Source: Thiocapsa sp. (GTDB taxonomy: Bacteria > Pseudomonadota > Gammaproteobacteria > Chromatiales > Chromatiaceae). From it: a stretch of 64,000 nucleotides of DNA. Under the pieces are notes generated by a model that was not told the origin of the DNA, made no database searches, and worked only from the letters and a program-made list of their open reading frames with translations. Both the position numbers and the translations under genes were made by a program. Shown in pieces: positions 39,320 through 48,940 of this stretch; position 1 is the first letter of the stretch; the number at the start of each line of letters is the position of its first letter. The DNA is taken from assembly GCF_018399035.1 (NCBI RefSeq), contig NZ_CP073760.1:5146501-5210500 (forward strand), written 5' to 3'.

Positions 39320-39333
39320 TTGATCTGGATCAA
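39320..39333 (-). promoter_or_regulatory. FNR box upstream of fnr
   Basis: TTGATCTGGATCAA, a perfect match to the FNR consensus TTGAT-N4-ATCAA, 45 bp before the fnr start codon. It suggests autoregulation. Confidence 0.85.
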
Positions 39334-39378
39334 GCGAAGATTATCTTCTTGTCATCAAGCCGATCTGAACCCGTAAAA

Positions 39379-39406
39379 AAGGCCGCGCCCTCGCGGGCGC
39401 GGCCTT
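39379..39406 (-). terminator. Rho-independent terminator on the minus strand
   Basis: A perfect 12-bp stem AAGGCCGCGCCC/GGGCGCGGCCTT with a TCGC loop; the T-run (TTTTTT) follows only on the minus strand. Both flanking genes, fnr and pyrG, point away from this interval, so the terminator must belong to a minus-strand transcript starting to its right. Confidence 0.8.
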
Positions 39407-39435
39407 GACGCGAGCCTGCCGAATCTGCATTCGGT

Positions 39436-39579
39436 CTACTTCGCTTCGCCGGTCGCGGGGGCAGCGGGGGCAGCGGGCGCTGCATACGGCAACGCCGTAG
39501 TAAAGGGGTTGTCCTCTGTCGGAACGCCGGATCCGGTCCCGTCGAGCCCTTCCGAGCGGCCGCTCGGCGGCATTCGCAT
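39436..39579 (-). CDS. Possible small Pro/Ala-rich protein or small RNA gene
   Basis: A minus-strand frame that ends 30 bp before the minus-strand terminator at 39379-39406. From the ATG at 39579 it gives 47 residues (MRMPPSGRSEGLDG start, ending APAAPAAPATGEAK). The frame is open further up to an ATG at 39654 that overlaps the pyrG start codon. I see no clear ribosome-binding site. The terminator shows that something is transcribed here; whether it is this protein or a small RNA is open. Confidence 0.4.
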   Translation of the reverse strand: MRMPPSGRSEGLDGTGSGVPTEDNPFTTALPYAAPAAPAAPATGEAK

Positions 39580-39652
39580 TGAGCAGTTGCGGGGTTTTTG
39601 GTAGCTTGTCGGCGGATCCGGGCCACTGCCCTTGACTGCCTCCTCTACCCCC

Positions 39653-41296
39653 ATGACCAAGTTCATCTTCATCACCGGCGGTGTCGTCTCGTCGCTCGGT
39701 AAAGGCATCGCTTCGGCGTCTCTCGGGGCGCTGTTGGAGGCTCGCGGCCTGCGGGTGACCATGATCAAGCTCGATCCCTATATCAATGTGGATCCGGGCA
39801 CCATGAGTCCGTTCCAGCACGGCGAGGTCTATGTGACCGACGACGGGGCCGAGACCGATCTCGATCTGGGCCACTACGAGCGCTTCCTGCGCACCCCGAT
39901 GGGTCGCAACAACAACTTCACGACCGGGCAGATCTACGAGAGCGTCATCCGCAAGGAGCGCCGCGGCGACTATCTCGGGCGCACGGTCCAGGTCATTCCG
40001 CACATCACCGACGAGATCAAGCAGGCGATCCGCCTGGGGGCCGAGGGTGCGGACGTGGCCATGGTCGAGATCGGCGGAACGGTGGGCGACATCGAATCCT
40101 TGCCCTTCCTCGAGGCGATCCGCCAGATGCGGGTGGAAGAGGGGCGCGAGAACGCGCTCTTCATGCATCTGACCTTGGTGCCCTATATCCGCACCGCCGG
40201 CGAGATCAAGACCAAGCCCACGCAGCACTCGGTCAAGGAGCTGCGCTCGATCGGCATCCAGCCGGACATCCTCTTGTGTCGGGCGGAGAAGCACCTGCCG
40301 GACGAGGAGCGGCGCAAGATCGCGCTCTTCACGAACGTCACCGAGGACGCCGTCATCTCGGCCGTGGACGCGGACAACATCTACCGCATCCCGCGCCTGT
40401 TGCACGACCAGAAGCTCGACGAGCTGGTGGTGCGCCAGTTCCGGATCGAGGCTCCCGAGGCCGATCTGCGCGAATGGGACCGGGTCCTGGAGGGCTTCGA
40501 TCACCCCGAGCAGGTCGTGCGGGTCGGCATGGTCGGCAAGTACATGCACCTCACCGAGGCCTACAAATCGCTCTCCGAGGCACTCGCCCACGCCGGCGTG
40601 CACACCAAGACCAAGGTCGAGATCGTCTATCTGGATTCCGAGGTGATCGAGCAGGAGGGGACCGACGGACTCGACGGGCTCGATGCCATCCTGGTCCCGG
40701 GCGGTTTCGGAGAGCGCGGGATCGAAGGCAAGATCCAGGCGGCCCGTTACGCGCGCGAGCACCGCATCCCCTATCTCGGGATCTGTCTCGGGATGCAGAT
40801 CGCCGTCATCGAGTACGCGCGGCATGTCGCCGCACTGGAGGGTGCCCACAGCACGGAGTTCGATCGCCAGACTCCGCACCCCGTGATCGCGCTCATCACC
40901 GAGTGGCGCGACGAGCGCGGGCGGATCGAGACCCGTGACGAGGGCGTGGATCTGGGCGGCTCGATGCGCTTGGGCGGCCAGAATTGTCGTCTCGAGCCGG
41001 GTAGTCTTGCACGCAACGTCTATGGTAAACCGCAGATCCGCGAGCGCCATCGGCATCGCTACGAGTTCAACATCTGCTATCTGAACGTGATGAAGGACGC
41101 CGGGATGCGCTTTTCCGGCTGGTCGCTCGACAACCGGCTCGTGGAGATCATCGAGATCCCGGACCATCCTTGGTTCATCGCCTGCCAGTTCCATCCGGAG
41201 TTCACCTCGACCCCGCGCGACGGGCATCCGCTCTTTTGCGGCTTCGTTCGCGCGGCGCTCGCGAGGCGGATGCTCGTGCAGGGTGCCCTCGCATGA
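39653..41296 (+). CDS. pyrG: CTP synthase
   Basis: A 547-residue enzyme making CTP from UTP, ATP and glutamine. The synthetase domain starts KFIFITGGVVSSLGKGI with the P-loop. The C-terminal glutaminase domain has the nucleophile in GICLGMQ and the His/Glu pair in QFHPEF. ATG at 39653. First gene of the pyrG-kdsA-eno-ftsB-ispD-ispF-truD run. kdsA overlaps its stop by four bases. Confidence 0.98.
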   Translation: MTKFIFITGGVVSSLGKGIASASLGALLEARGLRVTMIKLDPYINVDPGTMSPFQHGEVYVTDDGAETDLDLGHYERFLRTPMGRNNNFTTGQIYESVIRKERRGDYLGRTVQVIPHITDEIKQAIRLGAEGADVAMVEIGGTVGDIESLPFLEAIRQMRVEEGRENALFMHLTLVPYIRTAGEIKTKPTQHSVKELRSIGIQPDILLCRAEKHLPDEERRKIALFTNVTEDAVISAVDADNIYRIPRLLHDQKLDELVVRQFRIEAPEADLREWDRVLEGFDHPEQVVRVGMVGKYMHLTEAYKSLSEALAHAGVHTKTKVEIVYLDSEVIEQEGTDGLDGLDAILVPGGFGERGIEGKIQAARYAREHRIPYLGICLGMQIAVIEYARHVAALEGAHSTEFDRQTPHPVIALITEWRDERGRIETRDEGVDLGGSMRLGGQNCRLEPGSLARNVYGKPQIRERHRHRYEFNICYLNVMKDAGMRFSGWSLDNRLVEIIEIPDHPWFIACQFHPEFTSTPRDGHPLFCGFVRAALARRMLVQGALA

Positions 41297-42129
41297 TGCT
41301 GCTCCCGGGTTTCGAGGTCGGGCTGGATCGACCGCTCTTCCTGATCGCCGGGCCCTGCGTGATCGAAAGCGCCGGACTGGCCGAGGAGACGGCCGGCGCG
41401 CTCAAGGAGCTGACCGACGCCCTGGGGATCCCCTTCATCTACAAGTCCTCCTTCGACAAGGCCAACCGGTCCTCCTCGGGCAGCTTCCGCGGTCTCGGGA
41501 TGGAGCAGGGGTTGGCGATCCTGCAGGACGTGCGCGAGCGCATCGGGGTTCCGATCCTGACCGACGTGCACGAAGACACGCCGCTCGGCGAGGTCGCGGA
41601 TGTGGTGGATGTCCTCCAGACCCCGGCGTTTCTTTGTCGCCAGACCAATTTCATCCAAGCGGTGGCGAGCCAGGGCAAGCCGGTCAACATCAAGAAGGGG
41701 CAGTTCCTGGCCCCTTGGGACATGCGCCACGTGGTCGAGAAGGCGCGTGCGACCGGCAACACGCAGATCATGGTCTGCGAGCGCGGTGTCTCCTTCGGCT
41801 ACAACAACCTGGTCTCGGACATGCGTGCGCTCTCGGTGATGCGCGAGACGGGCTGCCCGGTCGTCTTCGATGCGACTCACTCGGTGCAACTTCCCGGCGG
41901 GCAGGGCGATCGCTCCGGCGGTCAGCGCGAGTTCGTCCCGGTCTTGGCCCGCGCCGCGGTGGCCGTCGGCATCGCCGGGCTCTTCATGGAAACCCACCCG
42001 AATCCCGATGTGGCCCTGAGCGACGGTCCCAATGCCTGGCCTTTGGACAAGATGGGTGGTCTGCTCGAAACCCTGGTTCAGATCGATCGATTGGTGAAAT
42101 CGGCCGGTTTTGCAGAGCAGGCGACTTGA
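41293..42129 (+). CDS. kdsA: 3-deoxy-8-phosphooctulonate synthase (KDO-8-P synthase)
   Basis: A 278-residue aldolase that condenses phosphoenolpyruvate with arabinose 5-phosphate in the lipopolysaccharide KDO pathway. Typical segments: IAGPCVIES, YKSSFDKANRSS, DVHE, CRQTNFIQA, VNIKKGQFLAP, and DATHSVQLPGG. It lacks an N-terminal metal-binding cysteine (reads IAGPCVIES with C in the usual place, but no CGGN in the C-terminal loop). The ATG overlaps the pyrG stop (ATGATG; the second ATG is also possible). Confidence 0.96.
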   Translation: MMLLPGFEVGLDRPLFLIAGPCVIESAGLAEETAGALKELTDALGIPFIYKSSFDKANRSSSGSFRGLGMEQGLAILQDVRERIGVPILTDVHEDTPLGEVADVVDVLQTPAFLCRQTNFIQAVASQGKPVNIKKGQFLAPWDMRHVVEKARATGNTQIMVCERGVSFGYNNLVSDMRALSVMRETGCPVVFDATHSVQLPGGQGDRSGGQREFVPVLARAAVAVGIAGLFMETHPNPDVALSDGPNAWPLDKMGGLLETLVQIDRLVKSAGFAEQAT

Positions 42130-42262
42130 ATCGAACAACGAGATCGGACACGCGTCGGCGTCGGACCGATCGTCGCGAGACTCCCCGCTGAGGCCCTATA
42201 CACTCCTGCGATTCTTTTGAAGAATCGCGCCGTTCTTGCTTTTGTTTTTGGAGAGACATGCC

Positions 42263-43540
<1,278 letters not shown>

Positions 43541-43601
43541 GGGTTGGCGGGCGGGGGTCGGGCGTCTCCGTCCCCTGCTGCCGACACTCAAGACACCCGT
43601 C

Positions 43602-43910
43602 ATGCGCCTCCTGATCCTCGTGCTGATCCTCTTGCTGGCCGGCCTGCAGTTTCGGCTGTGGGTCGGCGAGGGGAGCTTGGCCGAGGTGCATGGGCTCAAG
43701 AACGAGATCGCCTCCCAGGAAGAGGAGCTGGTCCGTCTACGCGCGCGCAATCAAGAGCTTCAAGCCGAGGTGATGGACCTGCGCGAAGGGGTCGAGGCAT
43801 TGGAGGAGCGCGCGCGCCGCGATCTGGGGATGATCAAACCGGGCGAGATCTTCATTCAAGTGATCGAGCGCAAACGCCCGGAGAGCACACCGGCGGAGAT
43901 CAAGCGATGA
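43602..43910 (+). CDS. ftsB: Cell division protein FtsB
   Basis: A 102-residue bitopic membrane protein of the divisome (with FtsL and FtsQ). One N-terminal helix (RLLILVLILLLAGLQFRLW), then a coiled coil of about 40 residues (EVHGLKNEIASQEEELVRLR, EVMDLREGVEALEERAR), then DLGMIKPGEIFIQV typical of FtsB. The ATG at 43602 is used; the longer frame from 43509 overlaps eno. It sits between eno and ispD as in E. coli. Confidence 0.93.
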   Translation: MRLLILVLILLLAGLQFRLWVGEGSLAEVHGLKNEIASQEEELVRLRARNQELQAEVMDLREGVEALEERARRDLGMIKPGEIFIQVIERKRPESTPAEIKR

Positions 43911-44617
43911 GACCGACCCCCGCCCTGTGGGCCGTGCTTCCGGCAGCCGGGGTCGGACGCCGCATGGGCAGTGCGACGCCGAAGCAATACCTGGATCTCG
44001 CCGGTCGTGCGGTCATCGACCATGCGTTGGATCTCTTCGTTGCGGATGTCAGGATCGAAGGTGTCGTCGTGGCACTGGACCCGACCGATCGCTACTGGGG
44101 CGCGACCGCCTATGCCGAGCATCCCAAGGTGGCCCGCGCGAACGGCGGTGCCGAGCGCTGCCATTCGGTCCTCAATGCGCTCGATGCACTGGGTGACCGC
44201 GCCCATGCCGAGGATTGGGTGTTGGTGCATGATGCCGCGCGACCCTGTCTGCGTCCGGCCGATCTGGATCGGCTGATCGAGGCACTGATCGAGGACGAGG
44301 TCGGCGGCCTGCTCGGTATTCCGGTGCGCGACACCATGAAACGGGCCGAGCCGGATGATCGCATCGGCGCCACGGTGGATCGCGCCTCGCTCTGGCACGC
44401 CTTCACACCCCAGATGTTCCGTCTCGGCCGGTTGCGTGCCGCACTGACCGACGCACTGGCCGCCAACCATCTGGTGACCGACGACGCCTCGGCCATGGAG
44501 CGTATCGGTCAAGCCCCGCGCCTGATCGAAGGTCATGCCGACAATATCAAGATCACGCGCGCCGAGGATCTTCCGCTCGCCCGCTTCTACCTGCAACAGC
44601 AGGGGCGGCTGGGCTAA
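43907..44617 (+). CDS. ispD: 2-C-methyl-D-erythritol 4-phosphate cytidylyltransferase
   Basis: A 236-residue enzyme of the MEP isoprenoid pathway. N-terminal CTP-binding loop PAAGVGRRMG...PKQYLDLAGR, the signature VLVHDAARPCL, and VPVRDT-like IPVRDTMKRA. The ATG overlaps the ftsB stop (ATGA). IspF follows after 100 bp of unusual repetitive sequence. The pathway supplies carotenoids and quinones. Confidence 0.96.
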   Translation: MRPTPALWAVLPAAGVGRRMGSATPKQYLDLAGRAVIDHALDLFVADVRIEGVVVALDPTDRYWGATAYAEHPKVARANGGAERCHSVLNALDALGDRAHAEDWVLVHDAARPCLRPADLDRLIEALIEDEVGGLLGIPVRDTMKRAEPDDRIGATVDRASLWHAFTPQMFRLGRLRAALTDALAANHLVTDDASAMERIGQAPRLIEGHADNIKITRAEDLPLARFYLQQQGRLG

Positions 44618-44631
44618 ACCAAACTCTCAAG

Positions 44632-44710
44632 AGCCTCCAGCCTCCGGCCTCCGGCCACCGTCGCGCGAGCGTACAGGTGGCAGGAGGCAGGAGGCAGGAG
44701 GCAGGAGGCT
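44632..44710 (+). repeat. 7-bp repeat hairpin with repeated Shine-Dalgarno units before ispF
   Basis: The right arm is GGTGGC followed by four AGGAGGC units (44676-44710). The left arm (44632-44659) holds three mirrored GCCTCC units and GCCACC. Pairing gives four 6-bp helices separated by single mismatches around a 16-base loop. The last AGGAGG lies nine bases before the ispF ATG. In the longest pairing register this last copy stays free, but a shift by one unit would cover it. Confidence 0.75.
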
Positions 44711-44717
44711 GTTGAAC

Positions 44718-45191
44718 ATGCTCATCGGTCAGGGCTTCGACGCCCATCGTTTCGGTCCCGGACGCCCGCTGGTGCTCGGCGGTCTCGAGATCCCGCACGA
44801 CCAGGGATTGCTCGCGCATTCCGACGGCGACGTGGCCATCCATGCACTCTGCGACGCCCTGCTCGGTGCGGCCGGGCTCGGCGACATCGGCCGGCACTTT
44901 CCGGATACGGACGCCGCCTACGCCGGCATCGACAGCCGCATCCTGCTGCGGCGGGTGATCGAGAATCTCGCCGAGCGCGGGCTGCGCGTGCACAACGCCG
45001 ATCTCACCATCATCGCCCAGCGCCCCAAGCTCGCGGCCCACATCCCGGAGATGTGCACCCGTCTCGCCGCCGACATGGGCTGCGACCCCGCGCGCGTGAA
45101 CGTGAAGGCGACCACGACCGAGCAGATGGGATTCACGGGCCGAGGCGAGGGCATCGCCGCCGCCGCCGTGGTGCTGTTGGCGGACGCTTAA
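44718..45191 (+). CDS. ispF: 2-C-methyl-D-erythritol 2,4-cyclodiphosphate synthase
   Basis: A 157-residue zinc enzyme of the MEP pathway. Zinc ligands in GFDAHRF (D8, H10) and the later His of HSDGDVAIHALCDALLG; signature KATTTEQMGFTGRGEG near the end. ATG at 44718 with an AGGAGG nine bases upstream, part of a repeat hairpin that may control translation. truD starts one base after its stop codon. Confidence 0.96.
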   Translation: MLIGQGFDAHRFGPGRPLVLGGLEIPHDQGLLAHSDGDVAIHALCDALLGAAGLGDIGRHFPDTDAAYAGIDSRILLRRVIENLAERGLRVHNADLTIIAQRPKLAAHIPEMCTRLAADMGCDPARVNVKATTTEQMGFTGRGEGIAAAAVVLLADA

Positions 45192-45192
45192 G

Positions 45193-46242
45193 GTGTCGCT
45201 GCCGAGCTGGATACCGGTCGATGCCCTACCCCGAGCGCACGGCGCTCCCCTTGCCTGCGGACGCTTGCGTGCTCGACCGGAGGATTTTCGGGTCGAGGAG
45301 CAGCTCGGGTTCGCCCCGGACGGCGAGGGCGATCATCTCCTGCTGTGGGTGCGCAAGAGCGGTGCCAACACCGAATGGGCCGCACGTCGCCTCGCCCGTG
45401 TCGCCGGTGTGCCGGTCTCCACGGTGGGCTATGCGGGTCTGAAGGACCGGCATGCCGTGACGCTCCAGTGGTTTTCGATCCCGCGTCCGCGCGAGGGCAT
45501 TCCGGATTGGTCGATCCTCGTCGAGGAGGGCATCGAGGTCCTGGAATCGCAGCCGCATCGACGCAAGCTCAAGCGCGGCGCCCTGGCCGGAAACCGTTTC
45601 GAAATCCTGGTGCGCGAGCTCGACCGAGAGACCCTCGTCGGGCTTGACGAACGGCTCGCAACGATCCGCGCGTGCGGAATCCCCAACTACTTCGGCGAGC
45701 AACGCTTCGGGCATGACCACTCCAATCTGGCGCGTGCCCATGCCCTCTTCGCCGGGACGGCCGGCCGAGTCCCTCGCCATCAGTCCGGCCTCTGGCTCTC
45801 CGCCGCGCGCTCGCAGATCTTCAACGAGGTCTTGGCCGAGCGGGTTCGGCGCGGCGACTGGGACCGTCCGCTCGACGGAGACTGTCTCCAGCTCGCCGGA
45901 TCCAACTCCTATTTTCTCGCCGAGACCCTCGACGCCCCGACGCGGGCGCGCTGCGAGGGGATGGACGTGCACCCGACGGGTCCCCTGTGGGGCAAGGGCG
46001 AGCCGCCTTCGCGCGGATCGGTCCGGCAGCTCGAAGACGCGGTCGGCATGCGCTTTCCGACCTGGTGCGAGGGGCTTGCCGCCTTCGGTCTGGCGCAGGA
46101 GCGCCGCTCTCTACGCCTGCCGGTGGCTGACCTGGACGCGCGACCGGTCGACGACGGACTGCGGCTGACCTTCGCCCTGCCTGCCGGCGCCTATGCGACG
46201 ACGCTTCTGCGCGAGCTCGTCGAGATCGGAGGGTCGATATGA
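45193..46242 (+). CDS. truD: tRNA pseudouridine synthase TruD
   Basis: A 349-residue enzyme that makes pseudouridine 13 in tRNA-Glu. Catalytic aspartate in YAGLKDRHAVTLQWFS; NYFGEQRFG and the LLRELVEI end are typical. Start GTG at 45193, immediately after ispF, with no gap. E. coli has the same ispD-ispF-truD order. Confidence 0.94.
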   Translation: MSLPSWIPVDALPRAHGAPLACGRLRARPEDFRVEEQLGFAPDGEGDHLLLWVRKSGANTEWAARRLARVAGVPVSTVGYAGLKDRHAVTLQWFSIPRPREGIPDWSILVEEGIEVLESQPHRRKLKRGALAGNRFEILVRELDRETLVGLDERLATIRACGIPNYFGEQRFGHDHSNLARAHALFAGTAGRVPRHQSGLWLSAARSQIFNEVLAERVRRGDWDRPLDGDCLQLAGSNSYFLAETLDAPTRARCEGMDVHPTGPLWGKGEPPSRGSVRQLEDAVGMRFPTWCEGLAAFGLAQERRSLRLPVADLDARPVDDGLRLTFALPAGAYATTLLRELVEIGGSI

Positions 46243-46366
46243 TCGGGATCCGGGCGCCTAGGCGCCGATTAGGGCACGCTGTCGGGGGTATCCGCAGGAC
46301 CTCTTGCGGCGCGGGGCCGACCCCCGCCATGAAAAGCAACCCGAGCCACGCCGACCCGCTCGCGTG

Positions 46367-47629
46367 ATGCTCGAGGAGCCCCATGCCTTCTTCGGGCTGG
46401 CTGTCGCTTTGGCTATCGGTCTGCTGATCGGTGTGGAGCGCGGATGGAAGGAGCGCAGCGTCGAGGAAGGTCGGCGCGTCGCGGGTGTTCGCACCTACAC
46501 CTTGCTCGGGTTTCTCGGCGGGATTTCCGGGCTCGTCACCGGACCTTCGGGCGGTTTGACGTTGGGTCTGATCTTCGTTGGGCTTGCCGGGGCCCTGACG
46601 GTAGCGCACGTTCTGGATTACAGGCACGACGAGGATGTCGGCATCACCAGCCTCGTCGCCGGTTTGATGACCTACTTGCTCGGGGCACTTGCGGTGCTCG
46701 GCGATCCGGCCGCCGCCGCGGCAGCGGCCGTGGTCACGGCCCTGTTGCTTGGGTCAAAGCCGCTGATCCATCGCTGGATCCACGCCATCGAGCAGAAGGA
46801 TCTCAAGGCCGGTCTTACCCTGCTGCTCATCTCGGTGGTGGCGTTGCCGCTGCTGCCGGATCAGGGGTACGGCCCCTGGAATGCCGTCAACCCGCGTGAA
46901 ACCTGGTGGATGGTGGTGCTGATCGCAAGTATCTCCTTTGTCGGTTATTACGCGATGAAGCTGGTGGGAGCTCGGCGCGGCATCCTGTTCACCGGGCTCT
47001 TCGGCGGTCTTGCGTCTTCGACCGCGCTGACCCTGCATTTCTCGCGTCTGGCGCGTGCTCGCGCAGAGATGGCCCCCGTGCTGGCCACCGCAATCCTGGT
47101 GGCCTGCGCGACCATGTTCCCCCGGATGTTGCTGGTGTCGACGTTGATCCACCCGCCATTGCTGCCGTCCTTGCTCTGGCCTGCCGCGATCATGGCCCTG
47201 ATCGCCTACGGATTCGCGGCCTTCTACTGGATCACCCAGTCGCACGACGGCGGCGAGGCGGACGCGCTTCTCGACAACCCGCTGGAGCTGAAATCCGCGG
47301 TCGGCTTCGGGCTTCTGCTGGCGTTGGTGATGGTGTCGGCGAAAGGGATCGAGAGCTGGGTCGGCGCGAGCGGCGTCATGATGCTGGCCGCCGCCTCGGG
47401 TATCGCGGATGTAGATGCCATCACACTCGCAATCGCGCGCATGAGCCGGGACGAGCTCCCCGTCGGCATTGCGGTTTCGAGCATCGTCATCGCCGCGGCG
47501 GTCAACAGTCTGGTCAAAGGCATCATTGCAGCTTCGGTCGGTGGCCGTGCGCTGGGTCTGCGCGTGACCCTGCCGTTGCTCTGTGCGGGCCTGGCCGGCC
47601 TGGCCGTCGCCTGGTGGACGCTGTTTTGA
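46367..47629 (+). CDS. MgtC/SapB-DUF4010 family membrane protein
   Basis: A 420-residue protein with about ten to twelve membrane helices. The N-terminal third is MgtC-like (FFGLAVALAIGLLIGVERGWKER, RVAGVRTYTLLGFLGGI). The rest matches the DUF4010 type (LLLISVVALPLLPDQGYGPW, FVGYYAMKLVGARRG, GGLASSTALTLHFSR). Function unknown; a transporter-like role is only inference. ATG at 46367 is used because the preceding codons lack family character. Confidence 0.85.
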   Translation: MLEEPHAFFGLAVALAIGLLIGVERGWKERSVEEGRRVAGVRTYTLLGFLGGISGLVTGPSGGLTLGLIFVGLAGALTVAHVLDYRHDEDVGITSLVAGLMTYLLGALAVLGDPAAAAAAAVVTALLLGSKPLIHRWIHAIEQKDLKAGLTLLLISVVALPLLPDQGYGPWNAVNPRETWWMVVLIASISFVGYYAMKLVGARRGILFTGLFGGLASSTALTLHFSRLARARAEMAPVLATAILVACATMFPRMLLVSTLIHPPLLPSLLWPAAIMALIAYGFAAFYWITQSHDGGEADALLDNPLELKSAVGFGLLLALVMVSAKGIESWVGASGVMMLAAASGIADVDAITLAIARMSRDELPVGIAVSSIVIAAAVNSLVKGIIAASVGGRALGLRVTLPLLCAGLAGLAVAWWTLF

Positions 47630-47631
47630 AC

Positions 47632-47659
47632 CTAAACCGCGCCCGGCGGGGTATGCGAT
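47632..47659 (+). repeat. Left half of a type-alpha inverted-end element
   Basis: CTAAACCGCGCCCGGCGGGG then TATGCGAT matches the first 28 bp of the alpha type (for example 56127-56154). The right half is absent. The ATG in TATGCGAT is the best start codon of the gene that follows. Confidence 0.75.
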
Positions 47660-48243
47660 CGGCCGAGCGAGTCGCGCTCGAGATCTACGATCGGCGCATC
47701 GCGCGCTATGCCGCGCTGCAGGCCGGCCAACAGGTGTCCTTGGTCGACGCGCCCGATCTAAGTCGAATCAAGACACTGCCGAGCGGGTTGCAGCGATTGG
47801 CCGCACCGCATCTGGTTCAGCTGCAAACGGCCTTGGCCGAGCGCGAGCTCTTGAAACAGCCGACCCAAAAGTCCGTTTGGCGCGACAAGAAAAAGAAGAA
47901 GCGCGTGTCCTACATGGCGATGCCGTTCGCGGGGAAGGCCGACAGGGCAACACTCGTCGCGCTCGACGCCTTTCAGTGGCGCAACGGTCTGCGCAAGACC
48001 GGCGGTGTATTGGATGCCGCGACACTCGGCCTGCTGGGATTGCCGCCGATGGGTGCCGAGATCTTCCGGCCTTTGTCCGGACCCATGTGCTCGGTTCAGA
48101 TCTGGGCGGGCAGTCCGCCGATCTGCCGGATTCGCCGAGAAACGCAGGGCACGGCCGACGTCCTGCGCATCGCCGGGCGTGTCGACCTCGACCCGGTGCC
48201 TCGGTTTGAGGGCCTCTTCGAGGGTCTGCCGCATGTCCGGTGA
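47653..48243 (+). CDS. Hypothetical protein with lysine cluster
   Basis: A 196-residue soluble protein I do not recognise. It has an N-terminal helical part (ERVALEIYDRRIARYAALQ), a basic cluster WRDKKKKKRVSYMAMP at about 76-91, and a C-terminal half with RPLSGPMCSVQIWAG and CRIRRETQGTADVLRI. No signal peptide or membrane helix. Its only good start codon lies inside a half-copy of the repeat family; without it there is no ATG or GTG nearby in frame. It overlaps the next gene by 11 bases, so the two are probably co-expressed. Confidence 0.6.
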   Translation: MRSAERVALEIYDRRIARYAALQAGQQVSLVDAPDLSRIKTLPSGLQRLAAPHLVQLQTALAERELLKQPTQKSVWRDKKKKKRVSYMAMPFAGKADRATLVALDAFQWRNGLRKTGGVLDAATLGLLGLPPMGAEIFRPLSGPMCSVQIWAGSPPICRIRRETQGTADVLRIAGRVDLDPVPRFEGLFEGLPHVR

Positions 48244-48799
48244 TCAGACCCCGAGCGTTTCGGCTCGGCGAGCTAAACACGTGCGCGATTGGGTCATCAA
48301 CATCGCGCTGATCCTGGCAATCGTCGGCACCGTCCAATGGTGGAAGGCGCGACCCTTGGCCACGGGCGCGGCGCCGCCGCTCGTCGGCGTCACCCTGGAT
48401 GGACAGGCGTTCGACCTCGCAGCCCTTGCAGGACGGCCGGTGCTGGTGCACTTCTGGGCGAGCTGGTGCCCGGTTTGCGGTCTGATGGACGGTGCCGTCG
48501 CCGCGATCGCCGAGGACCACACCGTGGTGACTGTCGCGATGCAATCGGGCGATCCGCACGAGCTGCGCCGCTATATGGCGGAGACGGGTCACGCCTTCCC
48601 GGTCATCGCCGACCCGACCGGGCGGATTGCGCATCGGTGGGGCGTGGTCGGTGTGCCGGCCACCTTCGTGGTCGATCCTTCGGGGCAGATCAGCGATGCC
48701 GTCGTCGGGATCGCTACCCAGCCCGGCCTGCGTTGGCGTTTGTGGCGCGCCGGTTCGACATTGCCCGAAGTTGCACGGGAGCCTGCTGCATCAGGTTAG
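48233..48799 (+). CDS. Membrane-anchored thiol-disulfide oxidoreductase (TlpA/ScsD-like)
   Basis: A 188-residue protein. One N-terminal helix (WVINIALILAIVGTVQWW) anchors a periplasmic thioredoxin domain. Active site WCPVC in HFWASWCPVCGLM, and the cis-Pro loop VGVPATFVVDP. The CPVC dipeptide is typical of ScsD-like proteins, which reduce or oxidise periplasmic disulfides, often linked to copper stress or cytochrome biogenesis. It overlaps the preceding unknown gene. It may serve the thiol chemistry of sulfur oxidation in this organism; that is inference. Confidence 0.88.
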   Translation: MSGDQTPSVSARRAKHVRDWVINIALILAIVGTVQWWKARPLATGAAPPLVGVTLDGQAFDLAALAGRPVLVHFWASWCPVCGLMDGAVAAIAEDHTVVTVAMQSGDPHELRRYMAETGHAFPVIADPTGRIAHRWGVVGVPATFVVDPSGQISDAVVGIATQPGLRWRLWRAGSTLPEVAREPAASG

Positions 48800-48843
48800 C
48801 CGGGTGAGCAACGAGAAACCGCAATCCGATCGTAAATTAGTGC

Positions 48844-48871
48844 TTGCTAATTTAGTTTATTCTAATATACT
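48844..48871 (+). promoter_or_regulatory. Sigma-70-type promoter of the sulfur globule gene
   Basis: TTGCTA (48844-48849), 16 bp, TATACT (48866-48871), in an AT-rich stretch that stands out from its GC-rich surroundings, about 70 bp before the start codon at 48941. Confidence 0.6.
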
Positions 48872-48940
48872 AATCGCCAGTGGAGGCCGATACGGACTTC
48901 ACGCTTGCTGCCAACAATAGAAATCGATTCGGAGAATAGA

